Of a stretch of DNA of 64,000 nt, positions 41,904 to 56,600 are shown piece after piece. Positions within the stretch are counted from its first letter, which is position 1. The number at the start of each line of letters is the position of its first letter. The position numbers and the translations under genes are program-made. The notes under the pieces are model-generated. The model searched no databases. It was not told where the DNA came from and saw only the letters and a program-made list of their open reading frames with translations. The DNA is from Taudactylus pleione. Its lineage: Eukaryota; Chordata; Amphibia; Anura; Myobatrachidae. The stretch covers positions 5,325,501 through 5,389,500 of the forward strand of contig JAUIMM010000484.1 in assembly GCA_031769625.1 (NCBI GenBank), written 5' to 3'.

Positions 41904-42580
41904 TCAGGGTGTGCACTCCAGAAATCTTTCCCATATACTCCATTTAATGTGCTTTATTGCACCCCTGAGGGAAAGGAGACGCCCTCAGTCTGGATTAGCA
42001 CCCCTACCTTATTGGTTTAAAAGCATGGAGTCTTGTAATGAATATACACACTAGTAATAGGCACAATTCTAGGTAAGTCCTTCAAGTTTTATATACTGCA
42101 GTGCAACTTTGGTTCATTTTTGGGGTGTGGGTCCCCCTGGATTGCCTGTGTTGATCTGTTTCAGGGCACTGCATTATAACACATTTTTCTTTTTTACCAC
42201 ATTTTAAGCCTTCGCTGTTTGTTTAGTATATATGTACCTCACTTTTTATTTTCATTCTTTATATGCAGCAGTAGCTGCTCCTAACTATCTCTTTCACACT
42301 GCACTTTTCTTACTATGGTGGTGCCCTTGGGTGGCTTAGCTGGGCTAGCTTGGGCGTGTCCTGCGCTCTGAATTTGAATCGTAGTATGTTAGGGACCTAC
42401 CCTACAGAGGTTACCTGGATATGGTGGGTAGGCCCATAACCTTGGCCAAGATTATGCTAAAAACCTCTATTGATTGCAAAATTTTATTGCATTTATATAT
42501 TATTAATAATTTGGAGTTGTGCACCTGCGATTTGTCTGTTTTTGTGCATGCAATTTGTCTCATCAGGTAACACCTCCCAT

Positions 42581-42624
<44 letters not shown>

Positions 42625-43444
42625 GGGTGTGCAGTCCAGAAATCTTTCCCATATACTCCATTTAATGTGCTTTATTGCACACCTGAGAGAAAGGAGACGC
42701 CCTCAGTCTGGATTAGCACCCCTACCTTATTGGTTTAAAAGCATGGAGTCTTGTAATGAATATGCACACTAGAAATAGGCACAATTCTAGGTAAGTCCTA
42801 CAAGTTTTATATACTGTAGTGCAACTTTGGTTCATTTTTGGGGTTTGTGTCCCCCTGGATTGCCTGTGTTGATCTGTTTCAGGGAACTGCATTATAACAC
42901 ATTTTTATATTATAACACATTTTAACCCTTCACTGTTTGTTTATTATATATGTACCTCACTTTTTATTTTCATTCTTTATATGCAGCAGTAGCTGCTCCT
43001 AGCTATCTCCTTCACACTGCACTTTTCTTACTATGGCGGTGCCCTGGGGCAGCTTAGCTGGGCTAGTTTGGGGGTGTCCTGCGCTCTGAGTTTGAATCGT
43101 AGTATGTTAGGGACCTACCCTACCGAGGTTACCTGGATATGGTGGGTAGGCACATAACCTTGGCCAAGATTATGCTAAAAACCTCTATTGATTGCAAAAT
43201 TTTATTGCATTTATATATTATTAATAATTTGGAGTTGTGCACCTGAGATTTGTCTGTTTTTGTGCCTGCAATTTGTCTCATCAGGTAGCACCTCCCATTA
43301 TATAAATATAAATCTATATATATAGATATATATATATATATATATATATATTCAGGGTGTGCAGTCCTGAAATCTTTCCCATATATACTCCATTTAATGT
43401 GCTTTATACCACACATGAGGGAAAGGAGATGCCCTCAGTCTGGA

Positions 43445-44026
43445 TTAGCACCCCTACCTTACTGGTTTAAAATCATGGAGTCTTGTAATGAATATACACA
43501 CTAGTAATAGGCACAATTCTAGGTAAGTCCTACAAGTTTTATATACTGTAGTGCAACTTTGGTTCATTTTTGGGGTGTGGGTCCCCCTGGATTGCCTGTG
43601 TTGATCTGTTTCAGGGCACTGCATTATAACACATTTTTCTTTAATAACACATTTTAACCCTTCACTCTTTGTTTATTATATATGTACCTCACTTTTTATT
43701 TTCATTCTTTATATGCAGCAGTAGCTGCTCCTAACTATCTCTTTCACACTGCACTTTTCTTACTATGGCGGTACCCTGGGGTGGCTTAGCTGGGCTAGTT
43801 TGGGGGTGTCCTGCGCTCTGAATTTGAATCGTAGTATGTTAGGGACCTACCCTACAGAGGTTACCTGGATATGGTGGGTAGGCCCACAACCTTGGCCAAG
43901 ATTATGCTAAAAACCTCTATTGATTGCAAAATTTTATTGCATTTATATATTATTAATAATTTGGAGTTGTGCACCTGAGATTTGTCTGTTTTTGTGCCTG
44001 CAATTTGTCTCATCAGGTAGCACCTC

Positions 44027-44062
<36 letters not shown>

Positions 44063-44732
44063 GGGTGTGCAGTCCAGAAATCTTTCCCATATACTCCATT
44101 TAATGTGCTTTATTGCACACCTGAGGGAAAGGAGATGCCCTCAGTCTGGATTAGCACCCCTACCTTATTGGTTTAAAAGCATGGAGTCTTGTAATGAATA
44201 TGCACACTAGTAATAGGCACAATTCTAGGTAAGTCCTACAAGGTTTTATATACTGTAGTGCAACTTTGGTTCATTTTTGGGGTGTGGGTCCCCCTGGATT
44301 GCCTGTGTTGATCTGTTTCAGGGAACTGCATTATAACACATTTTTATATTATAACACATTTTAACCCTTCACTGTTTGTTTATTATATATGTACCTCACT
44401 TTCTATATTCATTCTTTATAAGCAGCAGTAGCTGCTCCTAACTATCTCTTTCACACTGCACTTTCTAACTATGGCGGTGCCCTGGGGCGGCTTAGCTGGG
44501 CTAGTTTGGGGGTATTTTGCACTCTGAATTTGAATCATAGTATGTTAGGGACCTACCCTACAGAGGTTACCTGGATATGGCTGGTAGGCCCATAACCTTG
44601 GCCAAGATTATGCTAAAAACCTCTATTGATTGCAAAATTTAATTGCATTTATATATTATTAATAATTTGGAGTTGTGCACCTGAGATTTGTCTGTTTTTG
44701 TGCCTGCAATTTGTCTCATCAGGTAGCACCTC

Positions 44733-44793
<61 letters not shown>

Positions 44794-45466
44794 TCAGGGT
44801 GTGCACTCCAGAAATCTTTCCCATATACTCCATTTAATGTGCTTTATTGCACACCTGAGGGAAAGGAGACGCCCTCAGTCTGGATTAGCACCCCTACCTT
44901 ATTGGTTTAAAAGCATGGAGTCTTGTAATGAATATGCACACTAGTAATAGGCACAATTCTAGGTAAGTCCTACAAGTTTTATATACTGTAGTGCAACTTT
45001 GGTTCATTTTTGGGGTGTGGGTCCCCCTGGATTGCCTGTGTTGATCTGTTTCAGGACACTGCATTATAACACATTTTTCTTTTATAACACATTTTAACCA
45101 TTCACTGTTTGTTTATTATATATGTACCTCACTTTTAATTTTCATTCTTTAAATGCAGCAGTGACTGCTCCTAACTATCTCTTTCACACTGCACTTTTCT
45201 TACTATGGCGGTGCCCTGGGGTGGCTTAGCTGGGCTAGTTTGGGGGTGTCCTGTCCTCTGAATTTGAATTGTAGTATGTTCGGGACCTACCCTACAGAGG
45301 TTACCTGGATATGGTGGGTAGGCCCATAACCTTGGCCAAGATTATGCTTAAAACCTCTATTGATTGCAAAATTTTATTGCATTTATATTTTATTAATAAT
45401 TTGGAGTTGTGCATCTGAGATTTGTCTGTTTTTGTGCCTGCAATTTGTCTCATCAGGTAGCACCTC

Positions 45467-45532
<66 letters not shown>

Positions 45533-46212
45533 GGGTGTGCAGTCCAGAAATCTTTCCCATATACTCCATTTAATGTGCGTTATTGCACACCTGAGGGAAA
45601 GGAGATGCCCTCAGTCTGGATTAGCACCCTTACCTTATTGGTTTAAAAGCATGGAGTCTTGTAATGAATATGCACACTAGTAATATGCTCAATTCTAGGT
45701 AAGTCCTACAAGGTTTTATATACTGTAGTGCAACTGGTTCATTTTTGGGGTGTGGGTCCCCCTGGATTGCCTGTGTTGATCTGTTTCAGGGCACTGCATT
45801 ATAACACATTTTTCTTTTAAAAAACATTTTAACCCTTCACTGTTTGTTTATTATATATGTACCTCTCTTTCTATATTCATTCTTTAAATGCAGCAGTAGC
45901 TGCTCCTAACTATCTCTTTCACACTGCACTTTCTAACTTTGGCGGTGCCCTGGGGTGGCTTAGCTGGGCTAGTTTGAGGGTGTCCTGCACTCTGAATTTG
46001 AATCGTAGTATGTAAGGGACCTACCCTACAGAGGTTACCTGGATATGGTGGGTAGGCCCATAACCTTGGCCAAGATTATGCTAAAAACCTCTATTGATTG
46101 CAAAATTTAATTGCATTTATATATTATTAATAATTTGGAGTTGTGCATCTGAGATTTGTCTTTTTTTGTGCCTGCAATTTGTCTCATCAGGTAACACCTC
46201 CCATTATATATA

Positions 46213-46256
<44 letters not shown>

Positions 46257-46928
46257 GGGTGTGCACTCCAGAAATCTTTCCCATATACTCCATTTAATGT
46301 GCTTTATTGCACCCCTGAGGGAAAGGAGACGCCCTCAGTCTGGATTAGCACCCCTACCTTATTGGTTTAAAAGCATGGAGTCTTGTAATGAATATACACA
46401 CTAGTAATAGCCACAATTCTAGGTAAGTCCTTCAAGTTTTATATACTGCAGTGCAACTTTGGTTAATTTCTGGGGTGTGGGTCCCCCTGGATTGCCTGTG
46501 TTGATCTGTTTCAGGGCACTGCATTATAACACATTTTTCTTTTTTAACACATTTAAGCCTTCACTGTTTGTTTAGTATATATGTACCTCACTTTTTATTT
46601 TCATTCTTTATATGCAGCAGTAGCTGCTCCTAACTATCTCTTTCACACTGCACTTTTCTTACTATGGTGGTGCCCTTGGGTGGCTTAGCTGGGCTAGTTT
46701 GGGGGTGTCCTGCGCTCTGAATTTGAATCGTAGTATGTTAGGGACCTACCCTACAGAGGTTACCTGGATATGGTGGGTAGGCCCATGACCTTGGCCAAGA
46801 TTATGCTAAAAACCTCTATTGATTGCAAAATTTTATTGCATTTATATATTATTAATAATTTGGAGTTGTGCACCTGAGATTTTTCTGTTTTTGTGCCTGC
46901 AATTTGTCTCATCAGGTAGCACCTCCCA

Positions 46929-46967
<39 letters not shown>

Positions 46968-48383
46968 TGTTTATATATATATATATTCAGGGTGTGCAGA
47001 CAAGAAATCTTTCCCATATACTCCATTTAATGTGCTTTATTGCACGCCTGAGGGAAAGGAGACGCCCTCAGTCTGGATTAGCACCCCTACCTTATTGGTT
47101 TAAAAGCATGGAGTCTTGTAATGAATATGCACACTAGTAATAGGCACAATTCTAGGTAAGTCCTACAAGTTTTATATACTGTAGTGCAACTTTGGTTCAT
47201 TTTTGGGGTGTGGGTCCCCCTGGATTGCCTGTGTTGATCTGTTTCAGGACACTGCATTATAACACATTTTTCTTTTATAACACATTTTAACCATTCACTG
47301 TTTGTTTATTATATATGTACCTCACTTTTTATTTTCATTCTTTATATGCAGCAGTAGCTGCTCCTAGCTATCTCCTTCACACTGCACTTTTCTTACTATG
47401 GCGGTGCCCTGGGGCGGCTTAGCTGGGCTAGTTTGGGGGTGTCCTGCGCTCTGAGTTTGAATCGTAGTATGTTAGGGACCTACCCTACAGAGGTTACCTG
47501 GATATGGTGGGTAGGCACATAACCTTGGCCAAGATTATGCTAAAAACCTCTATTGATTGCAAAATTTTATTGCATTTATATATTATTAATAATTTGGAGT
47601 TGTGCACCTGAGATTTGTCTGTTTTTGTGCCTGCAATTTGTCTCATCAGGTAGCACCTCCCATTATATAAATATAAATCTATATATATAGATATATATAT
47701 ATATATATATTCAGGGTGTGCAGTCCTGAAATCTTTCCCATATACTCCATTTAATGTGCTTTATACCACACATGAGGGAAAGGAGATGCCCTCAGTCTGG
47801 ATTAGCACCCCTACCTTACTGGTTTAAAATCATGGAGTCTTGTAATGAATATACACACTAGTAATAGGCACAATTCTAGGTAAGTCCTACAAGTTTTATA
47901 TACTGTAGTGCAACTTTGGTTCATTTTTGGGGTGTGGGTCCCACTGGATTGCCTGTGTTGATCTGTTTCAGGGCACTGCATTATAACACATTTTTCTTTA
48001 ATAACACATTTTAACCCTTCTCTGTTTGTTTATTATATATGTACCTCACTTTTTATTTTCATTCTTTATATGCAGCAGTAGCTGCTCCTAACTATCTCTT
48101 TCACACTGCACTTTTCTTACTATGGCGGTACCCTGGGGTGGCTTAGCTGGGCTAGTTTGGGGGTGTCCTGCGCTCTGAATTTGAATCGTAGTATGTTAGG
48201 GACCTACCCTACAGAGGTTACCTGGATATGGTGGGTAGGCCCACAACCTTGGCCAAGATTATGCTAAAAACCTCTATTGATTGCAAAATTTTATTGCATT
48301 TATATATTATTAATAATTTGGAGTTGTGCACCTGAGATTTGTCTGTTTTTGTGCCTGCAATTTGTCTCATCAGGTAGCACCTC

Positions 48384-48427
<44 letters not shown>

Positions 48428-49097
48428 GGGTGTGCAGTCCAGAAATCTTTCCCATATACTCCATTTAATGTGCTTTATTGCACACCTGAGGGAAAGGAGA
48501 TGCCCTCAGTCTGGATTAGCACCCCTACCTTATTGGTTTAAAAGCATGGAGTCTTGTAATGAATATGCACACTAGTAATAGGCACAATTCTAGGTAAGTC
48601 CTACAAGGTTTTATATACTGTAGTGCAACTTTGGTTCATTTTTGGGGTGTGGGTCCCCCTGGATTGCCTGTGTTGATCTGTTTCAGGGAACTGCATTATA
48701 ACACATTTTTATATTATAACACATTTTAACCCTTCACTGTTTGTTTATTATATATGTACCTCACTTTCTATATTCATTCTTTATAAGCAGCAGTAGCTGC
48801 TCCTAACTATCTCTTTCACACTGCACTTTCTAACTATGGCGGTGCCCTGGGGCGGCTTAGCTGGGCTAGTTTGGGGGTATTCTGCACTCTGAATTTGAAT
48901 CGTAGTATGTTAGGGACCTACCCTACAGAGGTTACCTGGATATGGCTGGTAGGCCCATAATCTTGGCCAAGATTATGCTAAAAACCTCTATTGATTGCAA
49001 AATTTAATTGCATTTATATATTATTAATAATTTGGAGTTGTGCACCTGAGATTTGTCTGTTTTTGTGCCTGCAATTTGTCTCATCAGGTAGCACCTC

Positions 49098-49167
<70 letters not shown>

Positions 49168-49255
49168 GGGTGTGCACTCCAGAAATCTTTCCAATATACT
49201 CCATTTAATGTGCTTTATTGCACACCTGAGGGAAAGGAGACGCCCTCAGTCTGGA
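43445..49255. repeat. Duplicated three-monomer block in the satellite
   Basis: Monomers at 43,445 and 44,151 match those at 47,802 and 48,516, and the preceding monomers at 42,713 and 47,078 share their right parts. Shared private variants: TATAAATCTATATATATAGA, GCAGTCCTGAAATC, TTTATACCACACATGAGG, CTTACTGGTTTAAAATCATG, GGCGGTACCCTGG, GGCCCACAACC, ATAAGCAGCAGTAG and GGATATGGCTGGTAG. The displacement is about 4.36 kb, or six monomers. Confidence 0.85.
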
Positions 49256-49840
49256 TTAGCACCCCTACCTTATTGGTTTAAAAGCATGGAGTCTTGTAAT
49301 GAATATACACACTAGTAATAGGCACAATTCTAGGTAAGTCCTACAAGTTTTATATACTGTAGTGCAACTTTGGTTCATTTTTGGGGTGTGGGTCCCCCTG
49401 GATTGCCTGTGTTGATCTGTATCAGGGCACTGCATTATAACACATTTTTCTTTTAAAACACATTTTAACCCTTCACTGTTTGTTTATTATATATGTACCT
49501 CACTTTTTATTTTCATTCTTTGTATGCAGCAGTAGCTGCTCCTAACTATCTCTTTCACACTGCACTTTTCTTACTATGGCGGTACCCTGGGGTGGCTTAG
49601 CTGGGCTAGTTTGGGGGTGTCCTGCGCTCTGAATTTGAATCGTAGTATGTTAGGGACCTACCCTACAGAGGTTACCTGGATATGGTGGGTAGGCCCATAA
49701 CCCTGGCCAAGATTATGCTAAAAACCTCTATTGATTGCAAAATTTAAATGCATTTATATATTATTAATAATTTGGAGTTGTGCACCTGAGATTTGTCTGT
49801 TTTTGTGCCTGCAATTTGTCTCATCAGGTAGCACCTCCCA

Positions 49841-49893
<53 letters not shown>

Positions 49894-50566
49894 GGGTGTG
49901 CACTCCAGAAATCTTTCCCATATACTCCATTTAATGTGCTTTATTGCACCCCTGAGGGAAAGGAGACGCCCTCAGTCTGGATTAGCACCCCTACCTTATT
50001 GGTTTAAAAGCATGGAGTCTTGTAATGAATATACACACTAGTAATAGCCACAATTCTAGGTAAGTCCTTCAAGTTTTATATACTGCAGTGCAACTTTGGT
50101 TAATTTCTGGGGTGTGGGTCCCCCTGGATTGCCTGTGTTGATCTCTTTCAGGGCACTGCATTATAACACATTTTTCTTTTTTAACACATTTTAAGCCTTC
50201 ACTGTTTGTTTAGTATATATGTACCTCACTTTTTATTTTCATTCTTTATATGCAGCAGTAGCAGCTCCTAACTATCTCTTTCACACTGCACTTTTCTTAC
50301 TATGGTGGTGCCCTTGGGTGGCTTAGCTGGGCTAGTTTGGGGGTGTCCTGCGCTCTGAATTTGAATCGTAGTATGTTAGGGACCTACCCTACAGAGGTTA
50401 GCTGGATATGGTGGGAAGGCCCATAACCTTGGCCAAGATTATGCTAAATACCTCTATTGATTGCAAAATTTTATTGCATTTATATATTATTAATAATTTG
50501 GAGTTGTACACCTGAGATTTGTCTGTTTTTGTGCCTGCAATTTGTCTCATCAGGTAGCACCTCCCA

Positions 50567-50599
<33 letters not shown>

Positions 50600-50620
<21 letters not shown>

Positions 50621-51309
50621 ATATATATATATATATTCAGGGTGTGCAGACAAGAAATCTTTCCCATATACTCCATTTAATGTGCTTTATTGCACACCTG
50701 AGGGAAAGGAGACGCCCTCAGTCTGGATTAGCACCCCTACCTTATTGGTTTAAAAGCATGGAGTCTTGTAATGAATATGCACACTAGTAATAGGCACAAT
50801 TCTAGGTAAGTCCTACAAGTTTTATATACTGTAGTGCAACTTTGGTTCATTTTTGGGGTGTGGGTCCCCCTGGATTGCCTGTGTTGATCTGTTTCAGGAC
50901 ACTGCATTATAACACATTTTTCTTTTATAAATCATTTTAACCATTCACTGTTTGTTTATTATATATGTACCTCACTTTTAATTTTCATTCTTTAAATGCA
51001 GCAGTGACTGCTCCTAACTATCTCTTTCACACTGCACTTTTCTTACTATGGCGGTGCCCTGGGGTGGCTTAGCTGGGCTAGTTTGGGGGTGTCCTGTCCT
51101 CTGAATTTGAATTGTAGTATGTTCGGGACCTACCCTACAGAGGTTACCTGGATATGGTGGGTAGGCCCATAACCTTGGCCAAGATTATGCTTAAAACCTC
51201 TATTGATTGCAAAATTTTATTGCATTTATATTTTATTAATAATTTGGAGTTGTGCATCTGAGATTTGTCTGTTTTTGTGCCTGCAATTTGTCTCATCAGG
51301 TAGCACCTC

Positions 51310-51377
<68 letters not shown>

Positions 51378-52054
51378 GGGTGTGCAGTCCAGAAATCTTT
51401 CCCATATACTCCATTTAATGTGCGTTATTGCACCCCTGAGGGAAAGGAGATGACTTCAGTCTGGATTAGCACCCCTACCTTATTGGTTTAAAAGCATGGA
51501 GTCTTGTAATGAATATGCACACTAGTAATAGGCTCAATTCTAGGTAAGTCCTACAAGGTTTTATATACTGTAGTGCAACTGGTTCATTTTTGGGGTGTGG
51601 GTCCCCCTGGATTGCCTGTGTTGATCTGTTTCAGGGCACTGCATTATAACAATTTTTTCTTTTATAACACATTTTAACCCTTCACTGTTTGTTTATTATA
51701 TATGTACAACACTTTTTATTTTCATTCTTTATATGCAGCAGTAGCTGCTCCTAACTATCTCTTTCACACTGCACTTTTCTTACTATGGCGGTGCCCTGGG
51801 GTGGCTTAGCTGGGCTAGTTTGGGGTTGTCCTGTGCTCTGAATTTGAATCGTAGTATGATAGGGACCTACCCTACAGAGGTTACCTGGATATGGTGGGTA
51901 GGCCCATAAACTTGGCCAAGATTATGCTACAAACCTCTATTGATTGCAAAATTTTATTGCATTTATATATTATTAATAATTTGGAGTTGTGCACCTGAGA
52001 TTTGTCTGTTTTTGTGCCTGCAATTTGTCTCATCAGGTAGCACCTCCCATTATA

Positions 52055-52098
<44 letters not shown>

Positions 52099-52768
52099 GG
52101 GTGTGCAGTCCAGAAATCTTTCCCATATACTCCATTTAATGTGCTTTATTGCACACCTGAGGGAAAGGAGATGCCCTCAGTCTGGATTAGCACCCCTACC
52201 TTATTGGTTTAAAAGCATGGAGTCTTGTTATGAATATACACACTAGTAATAGGCACAAATCTAGCTAAGTCCTACAAGTTTTATATACTGTAGTGCAACT
52301 TTGGTTCATTTTTGGGGTGTGGGTCCCCCTGGATTGCCTGTGTTGATCTGTTTTAGGGCACTGCATTATAACACATTTTTCTTTAATAACACATTTTAAC
52401 CCTTCACTGTTTGTTTATTATATATGTACCTCACTTTTTATTTTCATTCTTTACATGCAGCAGTAGCTGCTCCTAACTATCTCTTTCACACTGCACTTTT
52501 CTTACTATGGCGGTGCCCTGGGGCGGCTTAGCTGGGCTAGTTTGGGGGTGTCCTGCGCTCAGAATTTGAATCATAGTATGTTAGGGACCTACCCTACAGA
52601 GGTTCCCTGGATATGGTGGGTAGGCCCAAAACCTTGGCCAAGATTATGTTAAAAACCTCTATTGATTGCAAAATTTTATTGCATTTATATATTATTAATA
52701 ATTTGGACTTGTGCACCTGAGATTTGTCTGTTTTTATGCCTGCAATTTGTCTCATCAGGTAGCACCTC

Positions 52769-52810
<42 letters not shown>

Positions 52811-53481
52811 GGGTGTGCAGTCCAAAAATCTTTCCCATATACTCCATTTAATGTGCTTTATTGCACACCTGAGGGAAAGGAGATGCCCTCAGTCTGGATT
52901 AGCACCCCTACCTTATTGGTTTAAAAGCATGGAGTCTTGTAATGAAAATACACACTAGTAATAGGCACAATTCTAGGTAAGTCCTACAAGTTTTATATAC
53001 TGTAGTGCAACTTTGGTTCATTTTTGGGGTGTGGGTCCCCCTGGATTGCCTGTGTTGATCTGTTTCAGGCACTGCATTATAACACATTTTTCTTTTATAA
53101 CACATTTTAACCCTTCACTGTTTGTTTATTATATATGTACCTCACTTTTTATTTTCATTCATTATATGCAGCAGTAGCTGCTCCTAACTATCTCTTTCAC
53201 ACTGCACTTTTCTTACTATGGCGGTGCCCTGGGGCGGCTTAGCTGGGCTAGTTTGGGGGTGTCCTGCGCTCTGAATTTGAATCGTAGTATGTTGGGGACC
53301 TACCCTACAGAGGTTACCTGGATATGGTGGGTAGGCCCATAACCTTGGCCAAGATTATGCTAAAAACCTCTATTGATTGCAAAATTTTATTGCATTTATA
53401 TATGATTAATAATTTGGAGTTGTGCACCTGAGATTTGTCTGTTTTAGTGCTTGCAATTTGTCTCATCAGGTAGCACCTCCC

Positions 53482-53525
<44 letters not shown>

Positions 53526-54901
53526 GGGTGTGCAGTCCAGAAATCTTTCCCATATACTCCATTTAATGTGCTTTATTGCACACCTGAGGGAAAGGAGATG
53601 CCCTCAGTCTGGATTAGCACCCCTACCTTATTGGTTTAAAAGCATGGAGTCTTGTAATGAATATACACACTAGTAATAGGCACAATTCTAGGTAAGTCCT
53701 ACAAGTTTTATATACTGTAGTGCAACTTTGGTTCATTTTTGGGGTGTGGGTCCCCCTGGATTGCCTGTGTTGATCTGTTTCAGGGCACTGCATTATAACA
53801 CATTTTTCTTTTATAACACATTTTAACCCTTCACTGTTTGTTTATTATATATGTACCTCACTTTTTATTTTCATTCTTTATATGCAGCAGTAGCTGCTCC
53901 TAACTATCTCTTTCACACTGCACTTTTCTTACTATGGCGGTGCCCTGGGGCGGCTTAGCTGGGCTAGTTTGGGGGTGTCCTGCTCTCTGAATTTGAATTG
54001 TAGTATGTTAGGGACCTACCCTACAGAGGTTACCTGGATATGGTGGGTAGGCCCATAACCTTAACCAAGATTATGCTAAAATCTCTATTGATTGCAAAAT
54101 TTTATTGCATTTATATATTGTTAATAATTTGGAGTTGTGCACCTGAGATTTGTCTGTTTTTGTGCCTGCAATTTGTCTCATCAGGTAGCACCTCCCATTA
54201 TATATATATATAAATATATATATATTCAGGGTGTGCAGTCCAGAAATCTTTCCCATATACTCCATTTAATGTGCTTTATTGCACACCTGAGGGAAAGGAG
54301 ACGCCCTCAGTCTGGATTAGCACCCCTACCTTATTGGTTTAAAAGCATGGAGTCTTGTAATGAATATGCACACTAGTAATAGTCACAATTCTAGGTAAGT
54401 CCTACAAGTTTTATATACTGTAGTGCAACTTTGGTTCATTTTATGGGGGGTGGGTCCCCCTGGATTGCCTGTGTTGATCTGTTTCAGGGCACTGTATTAT
54501 AACACATTTTTCTTTTATAACACATTTTAACCCTTCACTGTTTGTTTATTATATATGTACCTCACTTTTTATTTTCATTCTTTATATGCAGCAGTAGCTG
54601 CTCCTAACTATCTCTTTCACACTGCACTTTTCTTACTATGGCGGTGCCCTGGGGCGGCCTAGCTGGGCTAGTTTGGGGGTGTCCTGCTCTCTGATTTTGA
54701 ATTGTAGTATGTTCGGGACCTACCCTACAGAGGTTACCTGGATATGGTGGGTAGGCCCATAACCTTGGCCAAGATTATGCTAAAAACCTCTATTGATTGC
54801 AAAATTTTATTGCATTTATACATTATTAATAATTTGGAGTTGTGCACCTGAGATTTGTCTGTTTTTTTGCCTGCAATTTGTCTCATCAGGTAGCACCTCC
54901 C

Positions 54902-54943
<42 letters not shown>

Positions 54944-55621
54944 GGGTGTGCACTCCAGAAATCTTTCCTATATACTCCATTTAATGTGCTTTATTGCACC
55001 CCTGAGGGAAAGGAGACGCCCTCAGTCTGGATTAGCACCCCTACCTTATTGGTTTAAAAGCATGGAGTCTTGTAATGAATATGCACACTAGTAATAGGCA
55101 CAATTCTAGGTAAGTCCTTCAAGTTTTATATACTGCAGTGCAACTTTGGTTAATTTCTGGGGTGTGGGTCCCCCTGGATTGCCTGTGTTGATCTGTTTCA
55201 GGGCACTGCCTTATAACACATTTTTCTTTTTTAACACATTTTAAGCCTTCACTGTTTGTTTAGTATATATGTACCTCACTTTTTATTTTCATTCTTTATA
55301 TGCAGCAGTAGCTGCTCCTAACTATCTCTTTCACACTGCACTTTTCTTACTATGGTGGTGCCCTTGGGTGGCTTAGCTGGGCTAGTTTGGGGGTGTCCTG
55401 CGCTCTGAATTTGAATCGTAGTATGTTAGGGACCTACCCTACAGAGGTTACCTGGATATGGTGGGTAGGCCCATAACCTTGGAAAAGATTATGCTAAAAA
55501 CCTCTATTGATTGCAAAATTTTATTGCATTTATATATTATTAATAATTTGGAGTTGTGCACCTGAGATTTGTCTGTTTTTGTGCCTGCAATTTGTCTCAT
55601 CAGGTAGCACCTCCCGATATT

Positions 55622-55678
<57 letters not shown>

Positions 55679-56351
55679 TCAGGGTGTGCAGACAAGAAAT
55701 CTTTCCCATATACTCAATTTAATGTGCTTTATTGCACACCTGAGGGAAAGGAGACGCCCTCAGTCTGGATTAGCACCCCTACCTTATTGGTTTAAAAGCA
55801 TGGAGTCTTGTAATGAATATGCACACTAGTAATAGGCACAATTCTAGGTAAGTCCTACAAGTTTTATATACTGTAGTGCAACTTTGGTTCATTTTTGGGG
55901 TGTGGGTCCCCCTGGATTGCCTGTGTTGATCTGTTTCAGGACACTGCATTATAACACATTTTTCTTTTATAACACATTTTAACCATTCACTGTTTGTTTA
56001 TTATATATGTACCTCACTTTTTATTTTCATTCTTTACATGCAGCAGTAGCTTCTCCTAACTATCTCTTTCACACTGCACTTTTCTTACTATGGCGGTGCC
56101 CTGGGGTGGCTTAGCTGGGCTAGTTTGGGGGTGTCCTGTCCTCTGAATTTGAATTGTAGTATGTTCGGGACCTACCCTACAGAGGTTACCTGGATATGGT
56201 GGGTAGGCGCATAACCTTGGCCAAGATTATGCTTAAAACCTCTATTGATTGCAAAATTTTATTGCATTTATATTTTATTAATAATTTGGAGTTGTGCATC
56301 TGAGATTTGTCTGTTTTTGTGCCTGCAATTTGTCTCATCAGGTAGCACCTC

Positions 56352-56403
<52 letters not shown>

Positions 56404-56600
56404 TATTCAGGGTGTGCAGTCCAGAAATCTTTCCCATATACTCCATTTAATGTGCGTTATTGCACACCTGAGGGAAAGGAGATGCCCTCAGTCTGGATTA
56501 GCACCCCTACCTTATTGGTTTAAAAGCATGGAGTTTTGTAATGAATATGCACACTAGTAATAGGCTCAATTCTAGGTAAGTCCTACAAGGTTTTATATAC
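50600..56600. repeat. Recurring monomer pair, displaced about 5.04 kb
   Basis: Monomers at 49,982 and 50,728 resemble those at 55,032 and 55,770. They share GTGCAGACAAGAAATC, GGTTAATTTCTGGGG, TTTAGTATATATG and then CTGTCCTCTGAATTTGAATT, GATTATGCTTAAAACC and GTGCGTTATTGCAC. The first type also occurs at 46,345 and the second at 44,885, where they are not adjacent. Confidence 0.8.
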